From: Sphaerochaetaceae bacterium | GTDB taxonomy: Bacteria; Spirochaetota; Spirochaetia; Sphaerochaetales; Sphaerochaetaceae | Direction of reading: 5' to 3' | Length of the DNA: 64,000 bases | NCBI GenBank assembly: GCA_024699225.1 | Contig: JAILPZ010000062.1 | Span: forward strand, 60,358 to 124,357 | Shown here: positions 40,301 to 47,944 of the stretch, piece by piece | Layout: each line of letters opens with the position of its first letter | Position numbering within the stretch: position 1 is the stretch's first letter | Made by a program: the position numbers and the translations under genes | Notes under the pieces: model-generated | Told to the model about the DNA's origin: nothing | Databases searched by the model: none | The model's input: only the letters and a program-made list of their open reading frames with translations

Positions 40301-40520
40301 TGGTCTGGTAACGTGGAATTACGTCTTTAATTGTTCCCGGGACAAAGTGTCCGTAATGGGGGTGACCTGTGGCAAACGGAGGTCCGTCGTAGAAAGAAAA
40401 TTCATTATCCGGGCTTCTGTTTTCAACAGATTTCTCGAAAATTTTGTTATCTTCCCAATACTTCTGAATTTTTACTTCCATCTCAGGAAAATTCTGTTTT
40501 GGGTTAACTGGTTTAAACAT
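37395..40520 (-). CDS. ileS: isoleucyl-tRNA synthetase
   Basis: DGPPFATGHPHYGHFVPGTIKD, KMSKSKGNF; GGAGATTGTTCAATG start gives MFKPVNPKQNFPEME. Confidence 0.97.
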   Translation of the reverse strand: MFKPVNPKQNFPEMEVKIQKYWEDNKIFEKSVENRSPDNEFSFYDGPPFATGHPHYGHFVPGTIKDVIPRYQTMKGKRVVRNWGWDCHGLPVENEMKKKLGISSSKEIHEYGVAKYNEDCRSIVMRFTADWKKEITRMGRWVDFENGYRTMDPKFMESIWWVFKSLYEKGLIYKGYNILPYSPGLGCPLSNMEVNLGGYKEVTDPAVTVRFLEKGTENTYFLAWTTTPWTLPSNLALALGPEIDYVKIKDTETGDFYYLGKDRLSSYYKEGTGYEIVEQYKGKDLAGRRYEPLFPYFASLFDQGAFVTVLGDYVTTADGCGIVHTAPGFGEDDYNVLKGTGIPVVCPIDDECKFTSEVKEYEGMFVKDADKLIIQRLKDEGKLVKRENYLHSYPFCWRTGSPLIYRAMDCWYVKVTAFKDRLVANNQKVNWVPSHLKDGRFGKWLEGARDWAISRNRFWGNPIPVWQCDGSDYTEVIGSIAELEEKCGKKVTDLHKHFVDDLTWPSPDGKGTMRRVPDVLDCWFESGSMPYGQLHYPFENKERFEQIFPADFVCEGLDQTRGWFYTLSIMATALFDKPCFYNNVTNGIILAEDGEKMSKSKGNFTDPMLIVDQYGADALRFALMNSSAVHADDLKFSDNLVKDSLKMLIIPMWNAYSFFVTYSNLDNYKVSETDFKKLTNPLDRWIISVLEKLTKDVDESLGKYDIQTACQLLVQFMDNLNNWYIRRSRRRFWKSENDGDKKMAYDTLYKVIMTFCKLACPVIPFTTEEIYQNLKQEGDPESVHLCDFPVYNEKHRDPALEHMMQITVDAITMGRALRSSNNIKNRQPLKKVVLVDRLEKDRNIFEQMKDIIAEELNVKEVDIKGDESSLVDYEAKANFKLLGSRLGKAMKEVASKIQALHKETISSMIEGFKQIVEYGDGEKIELTDKDLVIVRHEKENLKIINQGDITVGFDTEVTQDLLYEGIARDIVRSVQNTRKEKGLEVSDRINLKISGDEEVEKVCSEYGDYIKNETLAVSLTYDPSLKGDENESGLILELEKA

Positions 40521-40619
40521 TGAACAATCTCCAAAAATATTTGTCTCAGTATACCTAAAATCAAGAGTCTCTCTCAAGTATGCTTTAAAATATATAAGCA
40601 TTTCTGATATATTAGAGAC

Positions 40620-41981
40620 ATGAAGAAATTTCCTGTTTCGGCAAAGATAAAAAAGTTCTCCTCCATGTTCAGGGAAGCCGGTTTCAGCCTTTATATTGTA
40701 GGCGGTGCCGTAAGGGATTATCTTCTCGGAATTAAGAATCATGATTATGATTTTTGTACTGATGCAGAACCTGAAGAAGTAATGAAAATCTTCAGACATG
40801 TTATTCCTACAGGAATCAAACATGGAACCGTTACAGTTCTCTTTGAAAATGAAAGTTACGAGGTAACTACATTCAGAACTGAAGGGCCCTATTCTGACTC
40901 AAGGCACCCTGACAAGGTAAGTTTTGTTAAATCCCTTGAAGAAGACCTCTCAAGAAGAGACTTTACAGTAAATGCATTTGCAGCTGACTGTACAACAGGT
41001 GAAATAACTGATTTGTTTGACGGCTACAGTGATCTTAAAAAAGGAATAATCAGGGCCATAGGCGTTCCTTCAGAACGTTTTACTGAAGATGCTCTGCGCC
41101 TTATGAGAATGTGCCGTTTCTGTGCCAAACTTGATTTTATTCCTGATGAAAAGACACTCGAAGATGCTACTTTACTCTGTAAGAGAATTAGTGCCGTTTC
41201 AAGTGAACGTATATTTGATGAGCTTCAGAAAACTCTCATGACAGACCACCCTTCAAGGGGAATTGCACTGATGGAGCTGTGCGGGATTCTCAATGAGATT
41301 TTACCCGAGCTTACAGCTTGCAGGGAAATTAAACAGACAAAGGTGAATGCAACAGACGTATTTGAACATATTTTAATAAGTGTTGATGCTGCAGCTGCTC
41401 ATGGTTATGGTTTGGAAGTTCGTCTTGCCCTTCTTCTGCACGATATAGGCAAGGTTAATACCATGAGTATCAACCAGTACGGTATTATGCGTTTTCACGG
41501 ACATGAAACTGAAGGAGCCAGGCTTTCAACTGAAATCTTAAAGCGTCTTAAGTGCTCAAATTACCTCATTGATACAGTTTCTGTTCTAATTGAAAACCAT
41601 ATGGTTCGTTATACGGAAAATTGGACTGACGGAGCCATAAGAAGATTTATAAACCGTATTGGCAAAGATAATATTAATATGCTCTTTGAAGTTCAGTGGT
41701 GTGATCAGATAGCATCTGAAGGCAGGGCCAAGATAGAGCTGTATGATGGTTTTATAAAGAGAATTGAAGAAGTTCAGAAAACTGCCATGACGGTAAAAGA
41801 CCTCTCTGTCACCGGCAATGATTTAAATGAAATAGGAATTCCCAAATCAAAGGTTATGGGAGATGTTTTAAATCAGCTTCTTGAGATGGTTCTGGACTAT
41901 CCGTCACTAAATAACAGAGAAGTATTATTAAAAGAGGCTGAACTTATTTATCAGGGTTTAACTCAGTCCAGCAAAGCTTAG
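40620..41981 (+). CDS. cca: CCA tRNA nucleotidyltransferase with HD domain
   Basis: YIVGGAVRDYLLGIKNHDYDFCTDA; RRDFTVNAFA; HDIGKVNT. Confidence 0.92.
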   Translation: MKKFPVSAKIKKFSSMFREAGFSLYIVGGAVRDYLLGIKNHDYDFCTDAEPEEVMKIFRHVIPTGIKHGTVTVLFENESYEVTTFRTEGPYSDSRHPDKVSFVKSLEEDLSRRDFTVNAFAADCTTGEITDLFDGYSDLKKGIIRAIGVPSERFTEDALRLMRMCRFCAKLDFIPDEKTLEDATLLCKRISAVSSERIFDELQKTLMTDHPSRGIALMELCGILNEILPELTACREIKQTKVNATDVFEHILISVDAAAAHGYGLEVRLALLLHDIGKVNTMSINQYGIMRFHGHETEGARLSTEILKRLKCSNYLIDTVSVLIENHMVRYTENWTDGAIRRFINRIGKDNINMLFEVQWCDQIASEGRAKIELYDGFIKRIEEVQKTAMTVKDLSVTGNDLNEIGIPKSKVMGDVLNQLLEMVLDYPSLNNREVLLKEAELIYQGLTQSSKA

Positions 41982-42690
41982 CAACATTCTGCTCTGCTTC
42001 CTTCTTGTTTTTTCCACCGGCAGGGCCGAACTGTTTGCCCTGAAATTCAACCATGTAGTAGAAAACCTGGTCATGTTCAGGTCCTTCAGTTTTTATAAGA
42101 GTATATTTTGGAACCTTCTTATACTTCTTCTGAACATATTCCTGAAGCATGGTTTTATAGTCTTTCTTGTGCTTATTGGAAAGAACCTCGTTAATCTGAG
42201 GAACAAGAAGTTTAAGAATAAATGTTTTTATATAATCAAAACCCTTATCGATATATACAGCAGCAAAGATAGCTTCCATACAGTCAGCCAGGATGGCTTT
42301 TTTATTACGACCACCGGTTAATTCTTCGCCCTTGCCAATAAGTATGTACTTATCAACATTAAGTTTATGGGCTATTTCAGAAAGACTGTCCTCACTAACA
42401 ACATAGCTTCTGATTTTTGTGTATTCTCCCTCATCTCCACTTGTGTTTTCATATAAATAACCGGATACAACAACAGAGAGAACACTGTCACCAAGGAACT
42501 CAAGACGTTCATTATCCTTAATACCTGAGCTCTTGGCTTCATTTGCATAGGATGAATGTGTAAATGCATTATCAAGCAGAGAGAGATTATTCAGACTGAT
42601 GCCTGCATTCTTTTGAAATAATAAAAGCTCCCTCTTCCGGTCTTCCGGAATAAAAGGAGCCTTATTTGTCTTTTTGAAACTAAAATTCAT
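41944..42690 (-). CDS. rnc: ribonuclease III
   Basis: NERLEFLGDSVLSVVVSGYLY; dsRBD KKEAEQNVAKLCW. Confidence 0.97.
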   Translation of the reverse strand: MNFSFKKTNKAPFIPEDRKRELLLFQKNAGISLNNLSLLDNAFTHSSYANEAKSSGIKDNERLEFLGDSVLSVVVSGYLYENTSGDEGEYTKIRSYVVSEDSLSEIAHKLNVDKYILIGKGEELTGGRNKKAILADCMEAIFAAVYIDKGFDYIKTFILKLLVPQINEVLSNKHKKDYKTMLQEYVQKKYKKVPKYTLIKTEGPEHDQVFYYMVEFQGKQFGPAGGKNKKEAEQNVAKLCWTELNPDK

Positions 42691-42932
42691 TACTTAATCA
42701 GTGTGGCAAGATAAGCTACAACTTCCTTAACTGTTTCAAAAGTTCTACCCTTCTCATCTGGAATAGTAATGTCGAACTCTTCTTCAAAACCACTAACCAG
42801 ATCAAGGATATCCATGCTGTCAGCCTTAAGATCATTTACAAAAGATGAATTTTCAGTAATAGAATCTTCATCTACAGCAAGCTTTTCAGCGATAATTGCC
42901 TTTACTTTCTCAAAAATTTCCTTGTTATCCAT
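42690..42932 (-). CDS. acpP: acyl carrier protein
   Basis: DLKADSMDILDLVSGFEEEFDITIPDE. Confidence 0.96.
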   Translation of the reverse strand: MDNKEIFEKVKAIIAEKLAVDEDSITENSSFVNDLKADSMDILDLVSGFEEEFDITIPDEKGRTFETVKEVVAYLATLIK

Positions 42933-42935
42933 ATA

Positions 42936-43118
42936 TTACTCCTCAGGATTTACAATCTGAACACCTTTATAATATCCACACTTAGGACAAACTCTGTGCG
43001 GAAGAATAAGAGAACCGCACTTAGTACACTTTGTGAGTGTAGGTGCAGCAAGCTTCATATTGCTTGCCTTACGTGAAGCTGCAGAAGATTTAGATGTCTT
43101 ATATTTTGGTGTTGCCAT
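42936..43118 (-). CDS. rpmF: 50S ribosomal protein L32
   Basis: MATPKYKTSKSSAASRKA; CTKCGSLILPHRVCPKCGYYKG. Confidence 0.95.
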   Translation of the reverse strand: MATPKYKTSKSSAASRKASNMKLAAPTLTKCTKCGSLILPHRVCPKCGYYKGVQIVNPEE

Positions 43119-43176
43119 TTTTTACCTCGTAACAATAAAATTCGAATACCATCGTGAGAATATAAGAAAAGATGGT

Positions 43177-43668
43177 TTAAGTCAACAGCTTAAACTTCTC
43201 TAATAGTGCCCTGTTTACAACCTCTGGCACTATTTCTGAAACATCTGCTCCAAATCTGGCCATCTCCTTAACTGTTGAGCTTCTTACAAAATGGTAACGT
43301 GGATCAGTTATCATCAAAAACGTCTCATGACCTGGCATAATCATCTTGTTAGTCCCTGCCTGATCAAGCTCATAGTTAAAATCAGAAGCATCCCTGATAC
43401 CCTTGATAATAATCTTACAGTCGTACTTTTTAAGAAAATCAACAGTCAGGCCTTTCCAGATTTCAACATATACATTATTAAGGTCCTTAACTGACTCTAG
43501 AATATGATTTTTTCTTTCTTCTGCAGTAAAAAGAGTCTGCTTTCTTACATTATCACCTACAACAATATAAAGCTTATCAAATAAGGAAGCAGCTCTTCTG
43601 ATTATATCAACATGACCGTTTGTAAGAGGATCAAAACTACCCGGTAAAATGGCGCTTGTATGTTTCAT
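43177..43668 (-). CDS. coaD: phosphopantetheine adenylyltransferase
   Basis: ILPGSFDPLTNGHVDIIRRA; FVRSSTVKEMARFGADV. Confidence 0.96.
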   Translation of the reverse strand: MKHTSAILPGSFDPLTNGHVDIIRRAASLFDKLYIVVGDNVRKQTLFTAEERKNHILESVKDLNNVYVEIWKGLTVDFLKKYDCKIIIKGIRDASDFNYELDQAGTNKMIMPGHETFLMITDPRYHFVRSSTVKEMARFGADVSEIVPEVVNRALLEKFKLLT

Positions 43669-44051
43669 TCCCTGTTATCCTCTACGTATTTAAGCATGGA
43701 GGCATAGTTTTCATTACTTTCATATGCAATCTTTTCCCTGATTACGTATTTTCCCTCTTCATCCATAGTGAAAACAGCAAAACTTCCATGACCAATATAT
43801 GAAACCTTATCAGGTTCCTTTACATTGTATTTTTCTTTGAGTTTGTTAATTACACAGTCGAAATGAGAATAAGAACCGTCTGATTCAGTTATGGCTTCAA
43901 TAATTGCTTCAATGGGTTCTCCGCAGATACTGCATACAGGTCTGGGTTCTACAACCTTTTTAACTTCAACATCAGGAAGAACAATATGTTTCCTGACCTG
44001 AACCTCTTCCTGTTCTCTGTCTCTGTTTCTTCTTTTGTTTCTGCTGCTCAT
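43665..44051 (-). CDS. hypothetical protein with CxxC-type putative metal site
   Basis: CSICGEPIEAII...SHFDCVINKLKEKY. Confidence 0.6.
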   Translation of the reverse strand: MSSRNKRRNRDREQEEVQVRKHIVLPDVEVKKVVEPRPVCSICGEPIEAIIEAITESDGSYSHFDCVINKLKEKYNVKEPDKVSYIGHGSFAVFTMDEEGKYVIREKIAYESNENYASMLKYVEDNRE

Positions 44052-44395
44052 CAGAAAACTCCTTCAAAGTATGATACTTCTGCACCTTTAACAGCAGCTG
44101 CATCAAATCTTATTAAATCATATTTCTTATCAGCATTCTCGGCAAGATACAGTGAAAGAGTCTTTTTGATTCTGCTTCTTTTAGATAAAGAGATCTGATA
44201 TTCAAGATTCTCAATGTCCCATGAACGGGATACTGATTTAACCTCTACAGCACATAGAACTGAATCTTTTTCAGCAATAATATCTATCTCACCGCATGGA
44301 CGGCGGAAATTTCTCTTTAGAACAGTATAACCTGAAGAAAGGAGATATTTACAAACCAGATCTTCGCACTCAGTGCCACGTTTTATATTATCCAT
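44051..44395 (-). CDS. YraN/UPF0102 family endonuclease-like protein
   Basis: GTECEDLVCKYLLSSGYTVLKRNFRRPCGEIDIIAEKDSVLCAVEVKS. Confidence 0.88.
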   Translation of the reverse strand: MDNIKRGTECEDLVCKYLLSSGYTVLKRNFRRPCGEIDIIAEKDSVLCAVEVKSVSRSWDIENLEYQISLSKRSRIKKTLSLYLAENADKKYDLIRFDAAAVKGAEVSYFEGVF

Positions 44396-44398
44396 AAA

Positions 44399-44428
44399 CA
44401 AAAAAAGCTGTTGCACGAAGCAACAGCT
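44399..44428 (-). terminator. intrinsic terminator after rplS
   Basis: AGCTGTTGC-TTCGT-GCAACAGCT-TTTTTT on minus strand. Confidence 0.88.
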
Positions 44429-44440
44429 CTGTATAACAGG

Positions 44441-44800
44441 TCAGATACCCTTGTGTCCGCGAATCTGCTCGGGAACCTTGGCTGCCTTACCAACCTTATC
44501 TCTAAGGTAATAAAGCTTGGCTCTTCTGACATGTCCGCGTCTTAAGACCTCAACCTTCTCAACTCTCGGTGAGTGAAGAGGGAAAATTCTTTCAACGCCA
44601 ACACCGTAAGAAATCTTTCTTACAATGAAAGTTCTTCTGATACCGCTGTTGTTCTTGGCAATAACAACACCTTCATACGGCTGAACACGCTCAGTTGTTC
44701 CTTCAACAATCTTGAAGTAAACCTTAACTGTGTCACCAACGTGGAAGTTCTCGGCATCCTGCTTAATCTGTTCCTGTTCAATAGCCTTAATCAAGTCCAT
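44441..44800 (-). CDS. rplS: 50S ribosomal protein L19
   Basis: [60 protein letters not shown]. Confidence 0.97.
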   Translation of the reverse strand: MDLIKAIEQEQIKQDAENFHVGDTVKVYFKIVEGTTERVQPYEGVVIAKNNSGIRRTFIVRKISYGVGVERIFPLHSPRVEKVEVLRRGHVRRAKLYYLRDKVGKAAKVPEQIRGHKGI

Positions 44801-44801
44801 T

Positions 44802-45530
44802 TTATAACCCCTTGGTCAATTTTATTTTTTCTAAAATCTTACCGGCATCTGCACTCAATTGTGCATTATCCAATAATTCAGGCCTGTTAGTCAAAGTCTT
44901 CTCAAGCCTTTTTTCCAGCCTCCACTTCTCTATATTGGCATGGTGTCCCGACAATAATATATCAGGAACAGACATTCCGCAATAGGTTTCAGGACGGGTG
45001 TACTGCGGGTATTCCAGTAACGGTCCTGTGAAGCTCTCCTCCTCAAGGGAGGATTCTGTAATCACGCCTTTTATCAAACGATAAACGGAATCTATGATTA
45101 CAAGGGTGGCTACTTCCCCTGTACTGATAACGTAGTCACCTATACAAATCTCGTCATCTACATACCTGTCAATTATACGCTGGTCTATACCTTCGTAATG
45201 CCCGCATATAAAAACCAGGTTTTCTTCCTTACTCAGTTCCTGTGCATACTTCTGGGTAAGTGGTTTTCCTGACGGTGTTGCATAGACAACACGCTTGTTC
45301 ATGGCATCAAGGCAATTTAGAGCTTTAAAGAGCGGTTCGGGCTTAATGACCATGCCCGCACCCCCTCCAAAGGGTGAATCGTCACACTTGTGATGCCTGT
45401 CAGTAGCGTAATCTCTCCAGTCTGTAATACTGTAGGTTACTAACCCTGCACTGACGGCACGCGCCATGATAGAATTTGTAAAGAAGGGTCTGATGATTTC
45501 GGGAAACAGTGTAAGAATATCTATATTCAC
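44802..45530 (-). CDS. trmD: tRNA (guanine-N1)-methyltransferase
   Basis: [37 protein letters not shown]. Confidence 0.97.
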   Translation of the reverse strand: MNIDILTLFPEIIRPFFTNSIMARAVSAGLVTYSITDWRDYATDRHHKCDDSPFGGGAGMVIKPEPLFKALNCLDAMNKRVVYATPSGKPLTQKYAQELSKEENLVFICGHYEGIDQRIIDRYVDDEICIGDYVISTGEVATLVIIDSVYRLIKGVITESSLEEESFTGPLLEYPQYTRPETYCGMSVPDILLSGHHANIEKWRLEKRLEKTLTNRPELLDNAQLSADAGKILEKIKLTKGL

Positions 45531-46033
45531 TGCACCAGTTCCTTCATCAACAGCTTGATTGTACCTTCCTCAACATTTGGATTATCAACAAACACTCCCC
45601 TGAGAAGCGGAATAATAAAATGTTTACCATTTTTATCTTCAACTTCCATCAGAAGTGCCTGTGAACCATCAGATGTGGAAACTACAACTGCAACTTCCTG
45701 ATTATCATATAACAGCTTCATCCCAATGAGATCAGCTGCATATACTTCTCCGTTTTTGAGCTTACTGGCCTGTTCTCTTGGAACAAGTATGTCACAACCG
45801 GTTAAAGTCTTTGCATCCTCCGGAGTATCGTAACCCTTGAATTTAACAAGGATATCTCCTGAATGACGTTCGACTTTCTCTATTTCCGCATCACGAGTGC
45901 GTCCGTTTTTCTCAAGGACAACATTTGTGAGCTTGAAAAAGTGAGAAGTATCTCCTGAGTAGGATAAAACCTTCACTTTTCCATTTATGCCGAATGTGGA
46001 TTTAATTATCCCAGTTGCAAGAACCTGTTTCAT
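45527..46033 (-). CDS. rimM: 16S rRNA processing protein RimM
   Basis: GIIKSTFGINGKVKV; position between KH gene and trmD. Confidence 0.93.
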   Translation of the reverse strand: MKQVLATGIIKSTFGINGKVKVLSYSGDTSHFFKLTNVVLEKNGRTRDAEIEKVERHSGDILVKFKGYDTPEDAKTLTGCDILVPREQASKLKNGEVYAADLIGMKLLYDNQEVAVVVSTSDGSQALLMEVEDKNGKHFIIPLLRGVFVDNPNVEEGTIKLLMKELVQ

Positions 46034-46036
46034 AAA

Positions 46037-46273
46037 TCAGTCCAGAATCTCAAGGCTCGTATGCTTGCCGCTTTTGTTAGCAGTAGCACTGAGAATGGTT
46101 CTCAGAGCCCTGGCTATCCTGCCCTGCTTGCCGATTACTTTGCCTATATCATCAGGTGAAACCCTCAGTTCAAGAATAACTGACTTTTCACCTTCAATTA
46201 CATTCAATTCAACCTGATCCGGGTAATCGACAAGAGACCTGACAATATATTCAATCAGTTCTCTTTCCACCAC
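46037..46273 (-). CDS. khpA: KH-domain RNA-binding protein KhpA
   Basis: VSPDDIGKVIGKQGRIARALRTILSA. Confidence 0.93.
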   Translation of the reverse strand: MVERELIEYIVRSLVDYPDQVELNVIEGEKSVILELRVSPDDIGKVIGKQGRIARALRTILSATANKSGKHTSLEILD

Positions 46274-46274
46274 G

Positions 46275-46547
46275 TCAGTCCTTTACAGGAACTTCTTTGG
46301 CAACCTGAATACCCTGCTTTGCGAACAGACCCTTAACTGTGTTAGAAGGCTGTGCACCAACTGAAAGCCAGTAAGCAGCTCTTTCATTGTTGATCTCTAC
46401 CTGGTTCTTCTCGTCTTCAATTGGACGATACTGTCCGATTTCCTCGAGAGGTCTGCCCTTTGTAGCTTCTCTTGAATCCATAACAACAACTCTGTAGTAT
46501 GGTCTTTTCTTTGTACCGAATCTCTTCAGTCTGATACTAACGCTCAC
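46275..46547 (-). CDS. rpsP: 30S ribosomal protein S16
   Basis: SVSIRLKRFGTKKRPYYRVVVMDSREATKGRPLEEIGQY. Confidence 0.97.
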   Translation of the reverse strand: MSVSIRLKRFGTKKRPYYRVVVMDSREATKGRPLEEIGQYRPIEDEKNQVEINNERAAYWLSVGAQPSNTVKGLFAKQGIQVAKEVPVKD

Positions 46548-46566
46548 TTTTTTCCTCCTAGCGAAC

Positions 46567-47904
46567 TCAATTCATACCAAGTTGCTTCATCATAGCTTCC
46601 TGGTACTTTTTATTTTTGGCGAGCTTCTTCATATTCAGCCGCATCTTTTCAAATTTTTTAAGCAGATGACCTACTTCACCCACAGAAGTTCCGCTGCCTT
46701 TGGCTATGCGTCTTTTACGGGCCGAACCAATTATATAGATATTCTGCCTCTCTGTTAAGGTCATTGATTGAATTATTGCTTTTTCTTTAATAAGTTCTCT
46801 CTTATCAATGTCGTCTTCAGATATATTTCCCTTGGCTCCGGGCAGCATATCGATAATTTTTTCTATTCCGCCCATCTTAGTCATGTTCTCAATCTGCTCA
46901 AGATAGTCCTGAAGGTCAAATTCCTTCTTGGCCATCTTTTTCTGGAGTTTAAGGGCCTCTTCCTCGTTGTAGTTTTCCTGGGCCTTTTCAACAAGTGAAA
47001 CAATATCACCCATTCCAAGGATTCTGGAAGCCATTCTTTCAGGATAGAAAACCTCAAGACCGTCAAGTTTCTCGCTGACACCGATAAACTTAATGGGCTT
47101 ACCAACAATCTCTCTCAGTGAGAGTGCAGCACCACCACGTGTATCTGAGTCAAACTTTGTAAGAACTATACCGGAAATACCGACCTTCTCTTCGAACTCT
47201 TTGGCAATATCTACAGCATTCTGGCCGGTCATGGCATCTGCTACAAACAATGTTTCATCCGGAGTAACTGCCTTTGCAATACTCTGAATCTCATCCATCA
47301 TCTGTTCATCCAGATGCATTCTTCCGCTTGTATCTATAATAAGAACATCATACTGGCCTCTTTTGGCCTCTTTGTATGCATTCTGAGCAACCTTAACAGG
47401 GTCTTTGGCTCCCTCTTCTGCATATACAGGAACTCCTGCCTGTTCACCGAGAATCTGAAGCTGGTTAATGGCAGCAGGTCTGACAAGGTCACAGGCTGCA
47501 AGCATGACTCTTCTGCCCTGTTTTGTAAGATTTACTGCAAGTTTAGCACTGGTTGTGGTTTTACCTGAACCCTGAAGACCCATCATAAGTATGACGCTTA
47601 CAACATCCGGACCCTTAAGGTTGAGTTTTTCACTATCCGGATCACCGAGAAGCTGAACCATCTTGTCATATACAATTTTGATAAACTGCTGACCGGGATC
47701 TACAGCTTTGAGAACCTTGTCTCCGAGAGCTTCTTCTCTTGTACGGTTAATGAATCTTCTGACAACACGGAGGTTAACGTCAGCATCAAGCAGAGCGCTT
47801 TTAATCTCTTCTACTGCGTCGCTGATATTTTTCTCGGAAATCTTTGATTTGCCGCTCATTGAACGCAGAATATCTGAAAATTTATTACTTATGGAGTCAA
47901 ACAT
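46567..47904 (-). CDS. ffh: signal recognition particle protein Ffh
   Basis: GLQGSGKTTTSAKLA, DTSGRMHLD, M domain LIKEKAIIQSMTLTER. Confidence 0.97.
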   Translation of the reverse strand: MFDSISNKFSDILRSMSGKSKISEKNISDAVEEIKSALLDADVNLRVVRRFINRTREEALGDKVLKAVDPGQQFIKIVYDKMVQLLGDPDSEKLNLKGPDVVSVILMMGLQGSGKTTTSAKLAVNLTKQGRRVMLAACDLVRPAAINQLQILGEQAGVPVYAEEGAKDPVKVAQNAYKEAKRGQYDVLIIDTSGRMHLDEQMMDEIQSIAKAVTPDETLFVADAMTGQNAVDIAKEFEEKVGISGIVLTKFDSDTRGGAALSLREIVGKPIKFIGVSEKLDGLEVFYPERMASRILGMGDIVSLVEKAQENYNEEEALKLQKKMAKKEFDLQDYLEQIENMTKMGGIEKIIDMLPGAKGNISEDDIDKRELIKEKAIIQSMTLTERQNIYIIGSARKRRIAKGSGTSVGEVGHLLKKFEKMRLNMKKLAKNKKYQEAMMKQLGMN

Positions 47905-47944
47905 AACAGTCTGAATTTATAGTATTTATTGCCTTTAGTCAATT

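Noticed and set aside
40521-40823. N-terminal extension of ileS given in the ORF track
   Set aside because: It would overlap the divergent cca gene. SD GGAGATTG and conserved MFKPVNPKQNFPEME support the start at 40520.
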